Assembly (NCBI RefSeq): GCF_001517835.1
Contig: NZ_LOQG01000039.1
Location: 1-64,000, forward strand
Source: Caviibacter abscessus
GTDB taxonomy: Bacteria > Fusobacteriota > Fusobacteriia > Fusobacteriales > Leptotrichiaceae
Direction of reading: 5' to 3'
Length of the DNA stretch: 64,000 bases
Position numbers and translations under genes: made by a program. This document shows positions 17,907 through 27,287 of this stretch, in pieces. A model generated the notes under the pieces. It ran no database searches. It was not told the origin of the DNA and saw only the letters and a list, made by a program, of their open reading frames with translations. Each line of letters begins with the position of its first letter. The stretch's first letter is position 1.

Positions 17907-18293
17907 TTATATTCTTTTTTTAGGTGGTCTAGCCCCATTATGAGGAACTGGTGTTATATCAACTATTCTAGTTACCTCTAATTCTGTTGCTTGTATAGAT
18001 CTTATTGATGCTTCTCTTCCTGATCCAGGACCTTTAATTTTTATTTCAATTTTTTTCATTCCATTTTCAATTGCAGTACGTGCTGCTTGTTCTGCTGCTA
18101 TTTGAGCTGCAAAAGGTGTTCCTTTTTTAGTTCCTTTAAACCCTGATGTTCCACCTGATTTCCAAGCAATAACCTTTCCTTCAGTATCTGTAATTGTAAC
18201 AACAGTGTTGTTAAATGTTGAATGTATATATGCTATACCGTTTGGTATATTTTTTAATTTTTTCTTTTTTGAAACTACTGTTTTCTTAGCCAC
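17907..18293 (-). CDS. rpsK: 30S ribosomal protein S11
   Basis: A 128-residue S11 with the conserved [18 protein letters not shown] and [12 protein letters not shown] segments and the C-terminal [17 protein letters not shown]. It forms part of the platform of the 30S subunit. It sits between rpsM and rpsD in the usual order. Confidence 0.97.
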   Translation of the reverse strand: MAKKTVVSKKKKLKNIPNGIAYIHSTFNNTVVTITDTEGKVIAWKSGGTSGFKGTKKGTPFAAQIAAEQAARTAIENGMKKIEIKIKGPGSGREASIRSIQATELEVTRIVDITPVPHNGARPPKKRI

Positions 18294-18316
18294 TTACGGT
18301 TTCCTCCTATTCCTTA

Positions 18317-18682
18317 TTACTTCTTCTTAGCAACAGCCATTTTTGCTGGACCTTTTCTTGTTCTAGCGTTAGTTTTAGTTTTTTGTCCTCTAACTGGCAG
18401 TCCCATTCTATGTCTTAAACCTCTATAACATTTTATATCAGTTAATCTCTTTATATTAAGTCTAATTTCTTTTCTTAATTCACCTTCAATTTTATATTCG
18501 TCGATGATTTTTCTGATTTTTCCTAATTCTTCTTCTGTTAAATCTTTTACTTTAGTATCTTTATTTACTCCAGCTTTTTTTAAGATTTCATTTGATGTGC
18601 TTCTTCCAACACCAAATACATAAGTTAGTGAAATTTCAACTCTTTTGTTTCTTGGAATGTCTACTCCTGCTATTCTAGCCAA
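18317..18682 (-). CDS. rpsM: 30S ribosomal protein S13
   Basis: A 121-residue S13 that starts [19 protein letters not shown] and carries the C-terminal [20 protein letters not shown] tail that contacts the P-site and S19. The Shine-Dalgarno sequence AAGGAGG is directly upstream. It is separated by about 145 bases from rpmJ, a longer gap than usual, in which I saw no gene. Confidence 0.97.
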   Translation of the reverse strand: MARIAGVDIPRNKRVEISLTYVFGVGRSTSNEILKKAGVNKDTKVKDLTEEELGKIRKIIDEYKIEGELRKEIRLNIKRLTDIKCYRGLRHRMGLPVRGQKTKTNARTRKGPAKMAVAKKK

Positions 18683-18828
18683 TTTTTTCCTCCTTAATTT
18701 TGATATTTACCTTCTTCAATATGCCTTACCCTATAACCGATAAGAATAAGCCCTACGGCTAAACATACTTTTACAATTTTATATCAATTGTCTCTGCAAT
18801 TAATGTCTATAAAATCTATATGTTTTAT

Positions 18829-18942
18829 TTATCCTTGTTTTTGGTTATGTTTAGGGTTTTCGCATATTACTCTTACGATACCAGATCTTTTAATTATCTT
18901 ACATTTATCGCAAATACTTTTTACAGATGCTCTTACTTTCAT
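18829..18942 (-). CDS. rpmJ: 50S ribosomal protein L36
   Basis: A 37-residue protein, [20 protein letters not shown] and then [17 protein letters not shown]. The four zinc ligands C-x2-C ... C-x4-H are all present, so this is the C+ form of L36. AGGAGGG lies upstream of the ATG at 18942. It falls 18 bases after infA. Confidence 0.95.
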   Translation of the reverse strand: MKVRASVKSICDKCKIIKRSGIVRVICENPKHNQKQG

Positions 18943-18960
18943 AAAAACCCTCCTTATTTT

Positions 18961-19179
18961 TTATTTCTTTCTATATACTATTCTACCACGTGATAAGTCA
19001 TATGGTGATATTTCAACTGTTACCTTATCACCTGGTAAAATTTTAATATAATTCATTCTCATTTTTCCAGAGATATGTCCTAAAACTTCGTGTCCATTTT
19101 CAAGCTTAACTTGAAACATAGCATTAGGTAAAGCTTCTAATATTACACCTTCAAGCTCTAAAACGTCTTGTTTTGCCAC
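18961..19179 (-). CDS. infA: Translation initiation factor IF-1
   Basis: A 72-residue OB-fold protein, (M)[19 protein letters not shown] through [15 protein letters not shown]. The start is the GTG at 19179, with GAGGTG six bases upstream; a longer in-frame extension to 19221 has no family support. IF-1 occupies the 30S A site during initiation. It is the first gene of the ribosomal operon here, and the usual upstream neighbours (secY, adk, map) are replaced by the McrBC island. Confidence 0.93.
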   Translation of the reverse strand: MAKQDVLELEGVILEALPNAMFQVKLENGHEVLGHISGKMRMNYIKILPGDKVTVEISPYDLSRGRIVYRKK

Positions 19180-19214
19180 CTTAATCACCTCGTATTCTAA
19201 TAATATAAAAAGTC

Positions 19215-19229
19215 GTTGCAAATTGCAAC
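19215..19229. repeat. Palindrome in the infA leader
   Basis: GTTGCAA and TTGCAAC flank one central base. It lies downstream of the predicted infA -10 box, in the 5' untranslated region. It could be an RNA hairpin or an operator; its role is not known. Confidence 0.45.
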
Positions 19230-19236
19230 CTTAGTG

Positions 19237-19245
19237 ATTATAGCA
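19237..19245 (-). promoter_or_regulatory. Extended -10 promoter of the infA operon
   Basis: The minus strand reads TGCTATAAT, an extended -10 box, about 60 bases upstream of the GTG start of infA. No clear -35 is present, as is common with extended -10 promoters. Confidence 0.65.
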
Positions 19246-19371
19246 TAAAAATTTTACAATTACTATAGTTTTTAATCATTTCTTCTAAAAATTTTAATGA
19301 GACTAGAACTTACTTTTGTTACTTTATTAAATATTAATAAAAAGAAACTATTATTAATCTATTTTTCTATC

Positions 19372-19419
19372 AAAAAACTCCATAAACCTTTTTTATTATT
19401 TAACATGTTATTTATGGAG
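19372..19419 (-). terminator. Terminator of the mcrBC operon
   Basis: CTCCATAAA (19378-19386) pairs with TTTATGGAG (19411-19419), and on the minus strand six T follow. It lies 12 bases after the McrC stop and insulates the infA promoter. Confidence 0.8.
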
Positions 19420-19430
19420 TATTTATATTT

Positions 19431-20468
19431 TCAATCATCATAAAAAAATTCTTTTGCTATATTGTCCAACTGTTGTGCAATTTCACTAAATTCACAATCA
19501 AGATTAAGTGTTCTTACACTTATCTTGTTTCCACTCATTTTATATGTACTCTTTGGAATTATTAATTCATCCGTTTTTGCATATAAAATCATTCCTGATA
19601 CTTGGTGATCAGTATCTAAAAATTCTAATTCTTTATTCTTTACATAAGTAAAAATTTGATATAAATTACCTGAATGAATTGTATGGACATTAAAGTGTGA
19701 CTGTGTAATTTTAGAATAATATTTAGCATCAATAATCAATACTTTATTTCCTTTACTAAGTGTAATGTCAGTTTGCATAACCGGTAACATATCATCGATT
19801 CCATCATCTAATTGCCATGGTATTTGAGAAGCATTTGCTTTAAGTTTTGGATGCTCTTTACGATAATATTCTAAAATAAATCTTTCATAGAGTTTACACA
19901 TTCTTTGCTCATCTATAAACTCCATCATTTTGGTATTACCTTCATTATTTGTCTGAAGTAATCCTTTAATGACTAAATAACAAATAGAAATTAACATTCT
20001 ATAAGTCTGATTATTTCTATTATACTGTTGGTTCCAATTTATTGTATAAATATCAATGTCACTCACTTCATCTAAGAAAACAAGTAACTTTTTAAGTTCT
20101 TTTTTCCTATTTTTAGAAATATCTGCATGTATTAAAAATTTTATTGTTGCTTTAATAATTTGATTCATTTTAGAATCAACTGAAAAATCATCATACGTAC
20201 AAATCATTCTTCCTTTATACATAGACATTGTTTTTATAGATTCTGATACATCTATTTTGCCTCGTAAAGATGATAATACTTCCGTTTCAGATATATACTC
20301 TCTGCCAATTCCTTTCTTTAATTGTACCGATACACCCTTTGATAAGATAGCCGCATATAACTCTGCAACATTATTAAATCGTTCATTAGCCATATTCTTG
20401 TAGCCATTTTCATTCAAAACTTTAAAAGCATATGATAACATGTAATATACATTCCTTACTGGTATCAT
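19431..20468 (-). CDS. McrC-like subunit of a type IV McrBC restriction system
   Basis: A 345-residue protein that starts MIPVRNVYYMLSYAF, the N-terminal signature of McrC-type proteins, which bring the endonuclease to McrB. The C-terminal half has a PD-(D/E)XK nuclease core with LPVMQTDITLSKGNKVLIID and, directly after, AKYY: the aspartate of QTDI and D-x-K of IIDAKYY are the expected catalytic residues. It overlaps the McrB-like gene by 4 bases. Together they would cut modified DNA in a GTP-dependent way. The sites recognised cannot be read from the sequence. Confidence 0.88.
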   Translation of the reverse strand: MIPVRNVYYMLSYAFKVLNENGYKNMANERFNNVAELYAAILSKGVSVQLKKGIGREYISETEVLSSLRGKIDVSESIKTMSMYKGRMICTYDDFSVDSKMNQIIKATIKFLIHADISKNRKKELKKLLVFLDEVSDIDIYTINWNQQYNRNNQTYRMLISICYLVIKGLLQTNNEGNTKMMEFIDEQRMCKLYERFILEYYRKEHPKLKANASQIPWQLDDGIDDMLPVMQTDITLSKGNKVLIIDAKYYSKITQSHFNVHTIHSGNLYQIFTYVKNKELEFLDTDHQVSGMILYAKTDELIIPKSTYKMSGNKISVRTLNLDCEFSEIAQQLDNIAKEFFYDD

Positions 20469-22624
20469 TTAATCGATCTCCTTAGATTTTCTGACCAATC
20501 TTTTACTTTAAATAGTTCATCAAACCAGTATTCTTTTAACATTGGTATAAGTTCATACTCTACAATATTCATAAGTATTTCATCATTTATTTCATTTAAA
20601 TTGCAAAAATAGCTATGTCCAATACAAAAACCTTCACCTAAGGACTCATCTGAAGAAATAACATAGTTAAGATTTTCAACGCAATTGATTAAAGAGTTAA
20701 ATTTATTATCATCAAAAGTCATTCTATATTTTCTAAATCCATCTGTATCAAAACCTGGTCTCATTTCATAGAATGCAAATCTTCTACGCAATGCATAGTC
20801 AAGCATTGCTAAACTACGGTCTGCGGTATTCATCATACCAATAATATATACATTTCTAGGTACAAAAAATTTTTCATCCGAATATAAAAGTTGCAATGCA
20901 TTTCCACGTTTATCGCTCTCTATAAGCATAAACAATTCTCCAAAAATTTTACTTAAATTACCTCTATTAATTTCATCAATTATGAAAAAATAATCTTTAT
21001 CTAAATCATCTGCTGCTCTTTTACAAAAATTATAAAAAGAGCCTTTTTTAATATCAAAATTTCCATTTCCTATGGGTCTAAATCCTTCAATAAAATCTTC
21101 ATAAGAATAACTTTGATGAAACTGAACCATCATAACTCGTTCTTGATCTTTACACCCCATAATAGAATATGCTAAACGTTTGGCAGCAAATGTTTTACCA
21201 ACGCCAGGTGCTCCTTGAAGTATTACATTTTTCTTACTTTTAATTAAACCTACAAGTGTATTATATTGATCATTACTCATAAATACATCTTCAAGAAATT
21301 TTGCTTTATCATATACAGGATAAACTATATCAGGAGTTTCATCTTCTACTTTTTCTATTTCGTCATTGTCAAATAAAATCCTTAATTTTTCTATATATTC
21401 TGTATACACAGTAATATCTGTTAATGTCTTCATAACAACTTGACCAGGATGTAACCATTCTCCTTTATGTGTCCAATTTACTTTACGAATATTTTTATAA
21501 TCATCTTTACGTTCAGAATCAAACACATAATCAGACTCAACAATTCCTCTTCCTATAAGTTGATACGTCCCTTTTTTTACATATACAATATCACCTATTT
21601 TCATTTCGTTTGCAAATTGCCATGTAGCAAGAGCTGTATTTCTATAGCTTTTAGTTGGGTCATAAACTTTTTTTAATTCCATTTTCATTTCATCTTTTGA
21701 ATTAAATAAAGATAAATCACCAATTTCACTCCAACCAATAGCCATCACTCCAGTATCATAAAATTCTTCCCACATATTTGAATTTTCTCCAGGAGAATAT
21801 ATCCAATAATGAATTGTGTCTACATCATCATCTGCAAGTGCCTCGCCTTTTTCATCCCGCTTAGCCTTATTTTTTTCATTAACTTTATTTGAATAATTCC
21901 ATGCTGCAAAAGATAATTCTTTAAAATCTTTTAGTTGACTGCTATCACTTTGAAGATAGGTTTTAATTTTTTCAGAAATATCAAAATAATTCTTAGCTTT
22001 AATTTTTGATTTTATCTTAGGTAAATTCATAATAACTTCTTCAGGAATTTTTTTAGTTTCATAAATATACCATTCATTTTTTCTATCAAGATTAAGAAAT
22101 ACATTCGGAGAAATCCAATAAAGACCCATTGTAACTTTACTATTATCATTTCCCTTTTTGTTAATAACTATATCAAAGTATTTTGATACAATACTACGAT
22201 TTTCTTCAGATGGATTTTCTGAATATTTTAGAGCACTTTCAAATAATAACCATAATTCATTAATATCATTTTCTGATACATCATTAAAAGAATAAAAAGT
22301 TGCGTTTTGATTATTAAGAACTGGTATACTGGCAAATGAAGTGGGTATATTGACATTAATTTGTAGTTTTTTAACAAATGATGATATTATTTTAACCCTA
22401 TTAGATTCTTTCATAGAACTCTTATTAAATAGTCCAAAAACTGTAAATGGATCAATATCTATAATATTATTGTCTTTTTCAAGTGTTGGCATATTGATAT
22501 CTATTTCTTCATAAATATTTTTAATTATATCAATTAACTCATTACGTTTATTTTTATATGCCAATAAACTATTAGCAAACGCCTTATAAAAATCCACCCA
22601 ATCAAATATATTGTTATTATCCAT
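20465..22624 (-). CDS. McrB-like AAA+ GTPase with an EVE domain
   Basis: A 719-residue protein in three parts. Residues 1-250 are an unassigned helical region. Residues about 271-415 form an EVE/PUA-like domain (IHYWIYSPGENSNMWEEF, MAIGWSEIGDLS, GDIVYVKKGTYQLIGRGIV), a fold that reads modified cytosines and is found in McrB-like proteins. Residues 450-719 are the McrB AAA+ domain with Walker A GAPGVGKT (471-478), Walker B FFIIDEINRG (546-555) and the McrB signature MMNTADRS (597-604). The EVE module suggests recognition of modified DNA or RNA bases. It is transcribed with mcrC from a strong promoter 144 bases upstream. Confidence 0.9.
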   Translation of the reverse strand: MDNNNIFDWVDFYKAFANSLLAYKNKRNELIDIIKNIYEEIDINMPTLEKDNNIIDIDPFTVFGLFNKSSMKESNRVKIISSFVKKLQINVNIPTSFASIPVLNNQNATFYSFNDVSENDINELWLLFESALKYSENPSEENRSIVSKYFDIVINKKGNDNSKVTMGLYWISPNVFLNLDRKNEWYIYETKKIPEEVIMNLPKIKSKIKAKNYFDISEKIKTYLQSDSSQLKDFKELSFAAWNYSNKVNEKNKAKRDEKGEALADDDVDTIHYWIYSPGENSNMWEEFYDTGVMAIGWSEIGDLSLFNSKDEMKMELKKVYDPTKSYRNTALATWQFANEMKIGDIVYVKKGTYQLIGRGIVESDYVFDSERKDDYKNIRKVNWTHKGEWLHPGQVVMKTLTDITVYTEYIEKLRILFDNDEIEKVEDETPDIVYPVYDKAKFLEDVFMSNDQYNTLVGLIKSKKNVILQGAPGVGKTFAAKRLAYSIMGCKDQERVMMVQFHQSYSYEDFIEGFRPIGNGNFDIKKGSFYNFCKRAADDLDKDYFFIIDEINRGNLSKIFGELFMLIESDKRGNALQLLYSDEKFFVPRNVYIIGMMNTADRSLAMLDYALRRRFAFYEMRPGFDTDGFRKYRMTFDDNKFNSLINCVENLNYVISSDESLGEGFCIGHSYFCNLNEINDEILMNIVEYELIPMLKEYWFDELFKVKDWSENLRRSIK

Positions 22625-22767
22625 TTTTTCTCCTAATAAAAAAACATATCTAAAAAATCCACATTAAGCTTTTATTCATGTTTTTATTTATTAAAATATT
22701 TCATAATCCATTATAACTTTCATATAATTATCTCTCATCTATAAGTTTATGAAATTTTTATATAAAT

Positions 22768-22796
22768 ATTATACCACTTTTGAAGTCTTGTTTCAA
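22768..22796 (-). promoter_or_regulatory. Promoter of the mcrBC operon
   Basis: On the minus strand, TTGAAA (22791-22796) and TATAAT (22768-22773) are separated by exactly 17 bases, with a TGG before the -10. It leaves a leader of about 140 bases before the McrB start. Confidence 0.8.
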
Positions 22797-22801
22797 AGAC
22801 T
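22784..22801. promoter_or_regulatory. Inverted repeat over the mcrBC -35 box
   Basis: AGTCTT and AAGACT flank six bases and cover the -35 box of the mcrBC promoter. Such a site could be an operator for a defence-system regulator. No candidate regulator gene is adjacent. Confidence 0.4.
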
Positions 22802-23139
22802 AAAATATTTTAATTATATTCCTTTCATTCTTCTAAACAACAACGAATGCACATCCCACAGCCCTTTAAATAGATTTCTTCTTATCATTAATATCATTTT
22901 TATAAATCATTCCTGTTTAATTTACTCGTTTGGCTATATAATTTAAGTTGTTTGTAACGTTATATAAATCTCAAAAGATATCATTAAAGAGAATAGTAGT
23001 ATATGTATTGATGAGCTACCTAAAATAAAGAATTTTATATCGTCAAATTATAAATATGAAATCTATAATTAGTGTCAGAATATGGAGCATTAATAAATGT
23101 TGTTTGTAAACAATATGCCTAAATACATCCTATCATAAT
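22802..23139. other. Intergenic stretch without an identified feature
   Basis: AT-rich sequence between the mcrBC promoter and the IS30 remnant. Both strands are full of stops, and I found no remnant, repeat or RNA gene. Confidence 0.4.
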
Positions 23140-24152
23140 AAGTGCAACACTAATAATAGCCCATAGAAATAGACTATGTTAAAATGTAAGTGACCAAACA
23201 AACATTTTAAAAGAGAATATTCTATGAGCTATACACATCTTACCACAGAAGAGAGAGATTGTGTCTATCAATTTATTAATTTAGGAATGAGTATCCGAAA
23301 AATTGCCACAGCTCTACACAGCTCCCCAAGTACAATTTCTAGAGAGATTAAACGAAATTCATGTACTTCAAAGAATGTTCATGCATCGTTTACTAAGTAT
23401 TTCCCAATCCTTGCAAATAATAAATATCGATGCCGTAGGCACCTAAGTAAACGAAATAATAATTTGATGAGTGTTCATTAAAATATGTGGAATCAAAACC
23501 CTTAGAACATTGGTCTCCCGAACAAATTTCACATCGGTAAACTGATGCAATAAACTTTATCCCCTTTACTTCAACAATCTACCGTTTCATTCAAAGGAAA
23601 GTTTAAGAGACCCTCGGAAAAAAAGTGAAGTTCAATGATAATAGTAGAACAATAAAAAAATTGTCCAAAGGAAGTATTTAAACGTGAAGAATTGGGTCAT
23701 TGGAAATGTGACACCGTAAAGTCTGGAAGAATTAAGCTCGTATTGTTTTATTACTTTAGCGGAAAGAAAATCGATATTTTATTTGGCTATTCTGGTAAAA
23801 AATCAAACAGAAAACATAGTGACAAGGTCTATAATAAATGCTTTGAAAAAGTTTCCGAAAGAGTTGGTAAAGACAATAACTTTTGACCTAGGAAAAGAGT
23901 TCGCGGGATATATAGCACTTGGATTGCAAAACATATTTTTGTGATCCTTATTGTGCATGGCAGAAGGGTACAAACGAAAACTCGAATGGATTACTGCGAG
24001 AATTTTATTCCAAAGGAATGAATTTATCCTATGTAAATGTTGAAGATCTAAAACTAAATTTGGAAAAACTAAATAACAGACCAAGAAAATGTATCCAATA
24101 CAAAACACCTAATTAAGTACTTTTTCGGTAACTTACATTAGGTGTTGCACTT
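23140..24152 (+). mobile_element. IS30-family insertion sequence, inactive remnant
   Basis: The ends carry matching inverted repeats, AAGTGCAACAC at 23140-23150 and GTGTTGCACTT at 24142-24152, giving an element of about 1.0 kb. The plus strand encodes an IS30 transposase in pieces. The N-terminal helix-turn-helix is MSYTHLTTEERDCVYQFINL then SPSTISREIKRN (from 23224). A DDE core follows (ELGHWKCDTV, and later NENSNGLLREFYSKG) to 24116. At least three stops or frameshifts split the frame (about 23481, 23540-23640 and 23886), so no active transposase is made. No target-site duplication was identified. Confidence 0.8.
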
Positions 24153-24156
24153 GAAT

Positions 24157-24515
24157 TGACAATTCATCATCAAAAAATGAAAGTAACAAACTTAAACAAA
24201 AGATGATTTATGTTCACCCTATAAAATTTATTTTTTTCTAATCATAAATTTTGCTATTTTCATAGTAAAATTTTAAAAAAAATTCAATTTCAATAAATGC
24301 AAAAAGACTATAACAACTAAGCTACGGTCTCATTTTTTTATATTCAATTGCAAGTACGAAACTATTCCTTAACTTCTCAATAACCAGTCTTATTAGAGCC
24401 TACTCGTTTATATAACCATACTCTTTCAAAAATCTAATATTATTTTCAATAGCGGTAATCCTTATACCTATAACAAGAAAATTAAGAGTTAGACATTTTT
24501 CTGTTTCTTTTATAT
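24157..24515. other. Spacer with an unassigned coding remnant
   Basis: The minus strand at about 24335-24500 keeps a short open stretch (GIRITAIENNIRFLKEYGYI, then a stop, then ALIRLVIEKLRNSF) that looks like a gene scrap, but I do not recognise it. The remainder shows nothing. Confidence 0.25.
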
Positions 24516-26753
24516 CTACTGATGGTTAGACAACACTTTTACATCATTATATATTTTATATAGATACTTCAATGACATATCGAGAATTGGCTCAAACATA
24601 AATGAATTCAAATGGATATTTTCTGGTGTTATCATTGCTACAATCTCTAAAATATTCATTGCATCATCATTTATATACTTTTTATACGCTTTGATAAGCC
24701 ATGCACTCTGATTTTTTTTGCTGAATACATCTTTCAATATATCATGTCCATTTGATAAATCAGATATTATTTTATTCTGCATATATGACTCGCCTATCAA
24801 TCTTATTGCCATAGATAAGATAAGTTTATTCTCAATTTCCAACTTTTCTATATCTGTAATTTTTTCGCTTTCTTGAATTAAAATATTATACACTAATTCA
24901 TTTTCTCTACCTACTGCAAATGTAGCAGGTTCTTTTTTGCACCAATATTTATTAAAAATATCTTGAATTTGATTTAAAGTAATCTTTTTTGTATTCTCCT
25001 TGCAATGCAAAACACTTGTAAGAGTCAAGTAGTCTTCATTATCATCACCTTCCGTATATTCAATTAGGTTACGAACAAACGGTATGGATGCAACCATAAT
25101 ATTATCACTATATTTTTTAACCAGACTATTTTTATAGTACATGAAAATATTTTTTGTATACTGCCCTTTTTCTAATTTTATTTTGTCTGAATCTACAAAA
25201 GCTATAAAAGAATTACTGCGTTTTGTGATTCTCGAAGATACTGTTCTATAAAAATCAAAATTATGTGTTAGTAATAAAATTTTAAATAATTTTTCATCAT
25301 TTGTATCAGTGTATTCCGAAATATCACTAATATACTCTATAATTGCATATTTATTTTTGTAATCAAAAGATTCAGAAATATCATCAAGTATAACCAAACA
25401 TTCTTTACCTTGTTTTTTTGCAACTAAGATTTGAAAAATCATATTTAATATATAGTATGCCCTACGCTCACCTGTACTTAAAACATCAAGCAAATTATCT
25501 TTCGTTACTTCTTTTTTCCCTCGATCATCCGAAAAAATATATTTAAAACTTGGTAATTCCATATTCAAAATAACATCTTCCTGATTCGATGGTTCAATTG
25601 AAAAAGGGACAAAAAATCTTTCTTTAAATAAATCTAACGCTTTCTTCCAATCTGTGACTTGTTCCCTTGCTTCATCATACAATTTCTTTAAATCTTTTTG
25701 TGCTTTGTTATAATTATCTAGCAATTCATCTAGTAAATGCTCATAATAAAGAAAAGCTTTAACCCACACTTTTTTCTTGAATAAATCTATATCTTTATAC
25801 TCTACGATTATATCTTGATGGGTTTGTAAGAAGGTATTAAATGCTTGTGTATCTTTGTTTTTACTGATTGCTTTGTTGATTTTTTCGAATAAATCCTTAA
25901 TTTCCTTTGAATCTAGTACTTGTTCTTTTTCTTTTTTTATAAGATCATCTAATTCCTTTTGCTCTTTTAATGTTATAGATGCACTTCCGTCTTTAGCTTT
26001 TAGTATAACCTCATTATTGGCTGCAAAAAAGCCGTTAGTATTCAATGCATTACTTATATTCCCATAATTATTGTGGTCAATAATACCTTGTTGCATATAT
26101 AGAGATTTGGCAACCAACTCTCTGTACTTATTTTCATACGCTTCTATTAATTCTCCTGTTTTTCCAGTTTTTATCATTGAGTAAACTTTGTCATTAAATA
26201 ATGAAGCATACTCCAAATCATCTTCATGTAATGAGCAAACCATTGCTGGATTGTGTAGTAACTCTTTTATTTTAATTAAACAATCATATTCTTTCTTTGA
26301 TGTTAACTCCCAATCATTCAGCATGGTATTTTTAACATCGAAATTATTGCGAGTTGAATACCCAAACTTCTCTTTTATTTTACTGTACAATGATTCTTTT
26401 TTAGACTCTATTGAATCATGGATACTTAGATATGCTTTTCTCAAGGACTCGTTAGCCATCAATAATCCCTGACCTTCATATGCATTTTCATCAAATGGGT
26501 TTATTACTATAATTTTATCTTTTAAAATTGCTACATTATCTTCATCGAAAATATTACACAAACTCTTTAATCCATATATTTTTTCCTCAACTTGCCTGTC
26601 ATCTCTTATAGCTTCAAATGTTTTTGCCAATGAAGACTTCATTGTGCCATTTGGTGCATAGATAATAGCAACATTATTATTTGAATAATCAATAGTTTCG
26701 TTCATTTTCTTAATTCCATAACAATTTTCCAATTCTAGCTTTAGTTCTTGCAT
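24516..26753 (-). CDS. ABC/SMC-like ATPase with atypical P-loop, possible defence protein
   Basis: A 745-residue protein with a split ABC-type ATPase. The P-loop is APNGTMKSS (33-41), where the usual second glycine of NGxGKS is methionine but the lysine is kept. A long helical region (about 100-390, with Lys/Glu-rich coiled coil near 260-370) is followed by the signature LSTGERR (425-431), Walker B CLVILDD (452-458) and the switch region LLTHNFDF (494-501). The C-terminal 240 residues are helical and unassigned. The layout resembles PrrC/RloC-type and other AAA_13-like proteins of prokaryotic defence. The start has an AAAGAAAGG Shine-Dalgarno sequence. Two decayed genes lie directly upstream on the same strand, one PD-(D/E)XK-like, suggesting a former three-gene operon. 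The activity is not known. Confidence 0.7.
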   Translation of the reverse strand: MQELKLELENCYGIKKMNETIDYSNNNVAIIYAPNGTMKSSLAKTFEAIRDDRQVEEKIYGLKSLCNIFDEDNVAILKDKIIVINPFDENAYEGQGLLMANESLRKAYLSIHDSIESKKESLYSKIKEKFGYSTRNNFDVKNTMLNDWELTSKKEYDCLIKIKELLHNPAMVCSLHEDDLEYASLFNDKVYSMIKTGKTGELIEAYENKYRELVAKSLYMQQGIIDHNNYGNISNALNTNGFFAANNEVILKAKDGSASITLKEQKELDDLIKKEKEQVLDSKEIKDLFEKINKAISKNKDTQAFNTFLQTHQDIIVEYKDIDLFKKKVWVKAFLYYEHLLDELLDNYNKAQKDLKKLYDEAREQVTDWKKALDLFKERFFVPFSIEPSNQEDVILNMELPSFKYIFSDDRGKKEVTKDNLLDVLSTGERRAYYILNMIFQILVAKKQGKECLVILDDISESFDYKNKYAIIEYISDISEYTDTNDEKLFKILLLTHNFDFYRTVSSRITKRSNSFIAFVDSDKIKLEKGQYTKNIFMYYKNSLVKKYSDNIMVASIPFVRNLIEYTEGDDNEDYLTLTSVLHCKENTKKITLNQIQDIFNKYWCKKEPATFAVGRENELVYNILIQESEKITDIEKLEIENKLILSMAIRLIGESYMQNKIISDLSNGHDILKDVFSKKNQSAWLIKAYKKYINDDAMNILEIVAMITPENIHLNSFMFEPILDMSLKYLYKIYNDVKVLSNHQ

Positions 26754-26814
26754 TTTATAAACCTTTCTTTTTTATTTAAACATTTCTAAATTTTAGGTAC
26801 AATAGAATGGTTAT

Positions 26815-27287
26815 CTATCCCATCTTTAGTGACATCCCATCTGGCAACTTTAATTTTTTTAATTCTTTTTCCGCTTCCATAATCAAGCAAATCTTCTCTA
26901 TTAAATTATTAAAAACTTTTTTCAGACTACCCAAACAACCAGAGGATAATAGATATGCTTCTGCAGAATTGCAAAATTTACAATATATTAATAATTGCCC
27001 TAAGTTTTGATAATTTAAAGCTGTCTTTTTTGCTTCAACAAGATAAATTTCGGCTCTATCTTTCTATTTTACAATTCCTAAAACATCAATTTCAATTTTC
27101 AATCCAACAACTGGTTGATAATATTGTATCACATCATATTTGTCTAAAATTGAATCCAAATATACAAAATGACAATCTAGTACAAATACTTCTCACATTT
27201 TGTTTTTAAACTTGCCTTTAAGTATGTATTTAACCATTTGCACATACCTAGATATAAATCAAATTCACTTCTTATGTTATTCACCAT
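26815..27287 (-). pseudogene. Decayed PD-(D/E)XK nuclease-like gene
   Basis: The ATG at 27287 opens MVNNIRSEFDLYLGMCKWLN, which shifts frame near 27185 and continues as VLDCHFVYLDSILDKYDVIQ. The next part has the motif EIDVLGIVK, a TAG stop (about 27067), then AEIYLVEAKKTA. The D-x(n)-ExK pattern and the following QNLGQLLIYCKF helix fit a PD-(D/E)XK nuclease core. A third lesion lies near 26910. The ATG overlaps the stop of the gene upstream and the gene ends about 60 bases before the ABC-like ATPase start, so the three were probably co-translated. Confidence 0.6.

Noticed and set aside
18690-18828. tRNA or small gene in the gap between rpmJ and rpsM
   Set aside because: No cloverleaf-capable segment or open frame with a Shine-Dalgarno sequence could be found.
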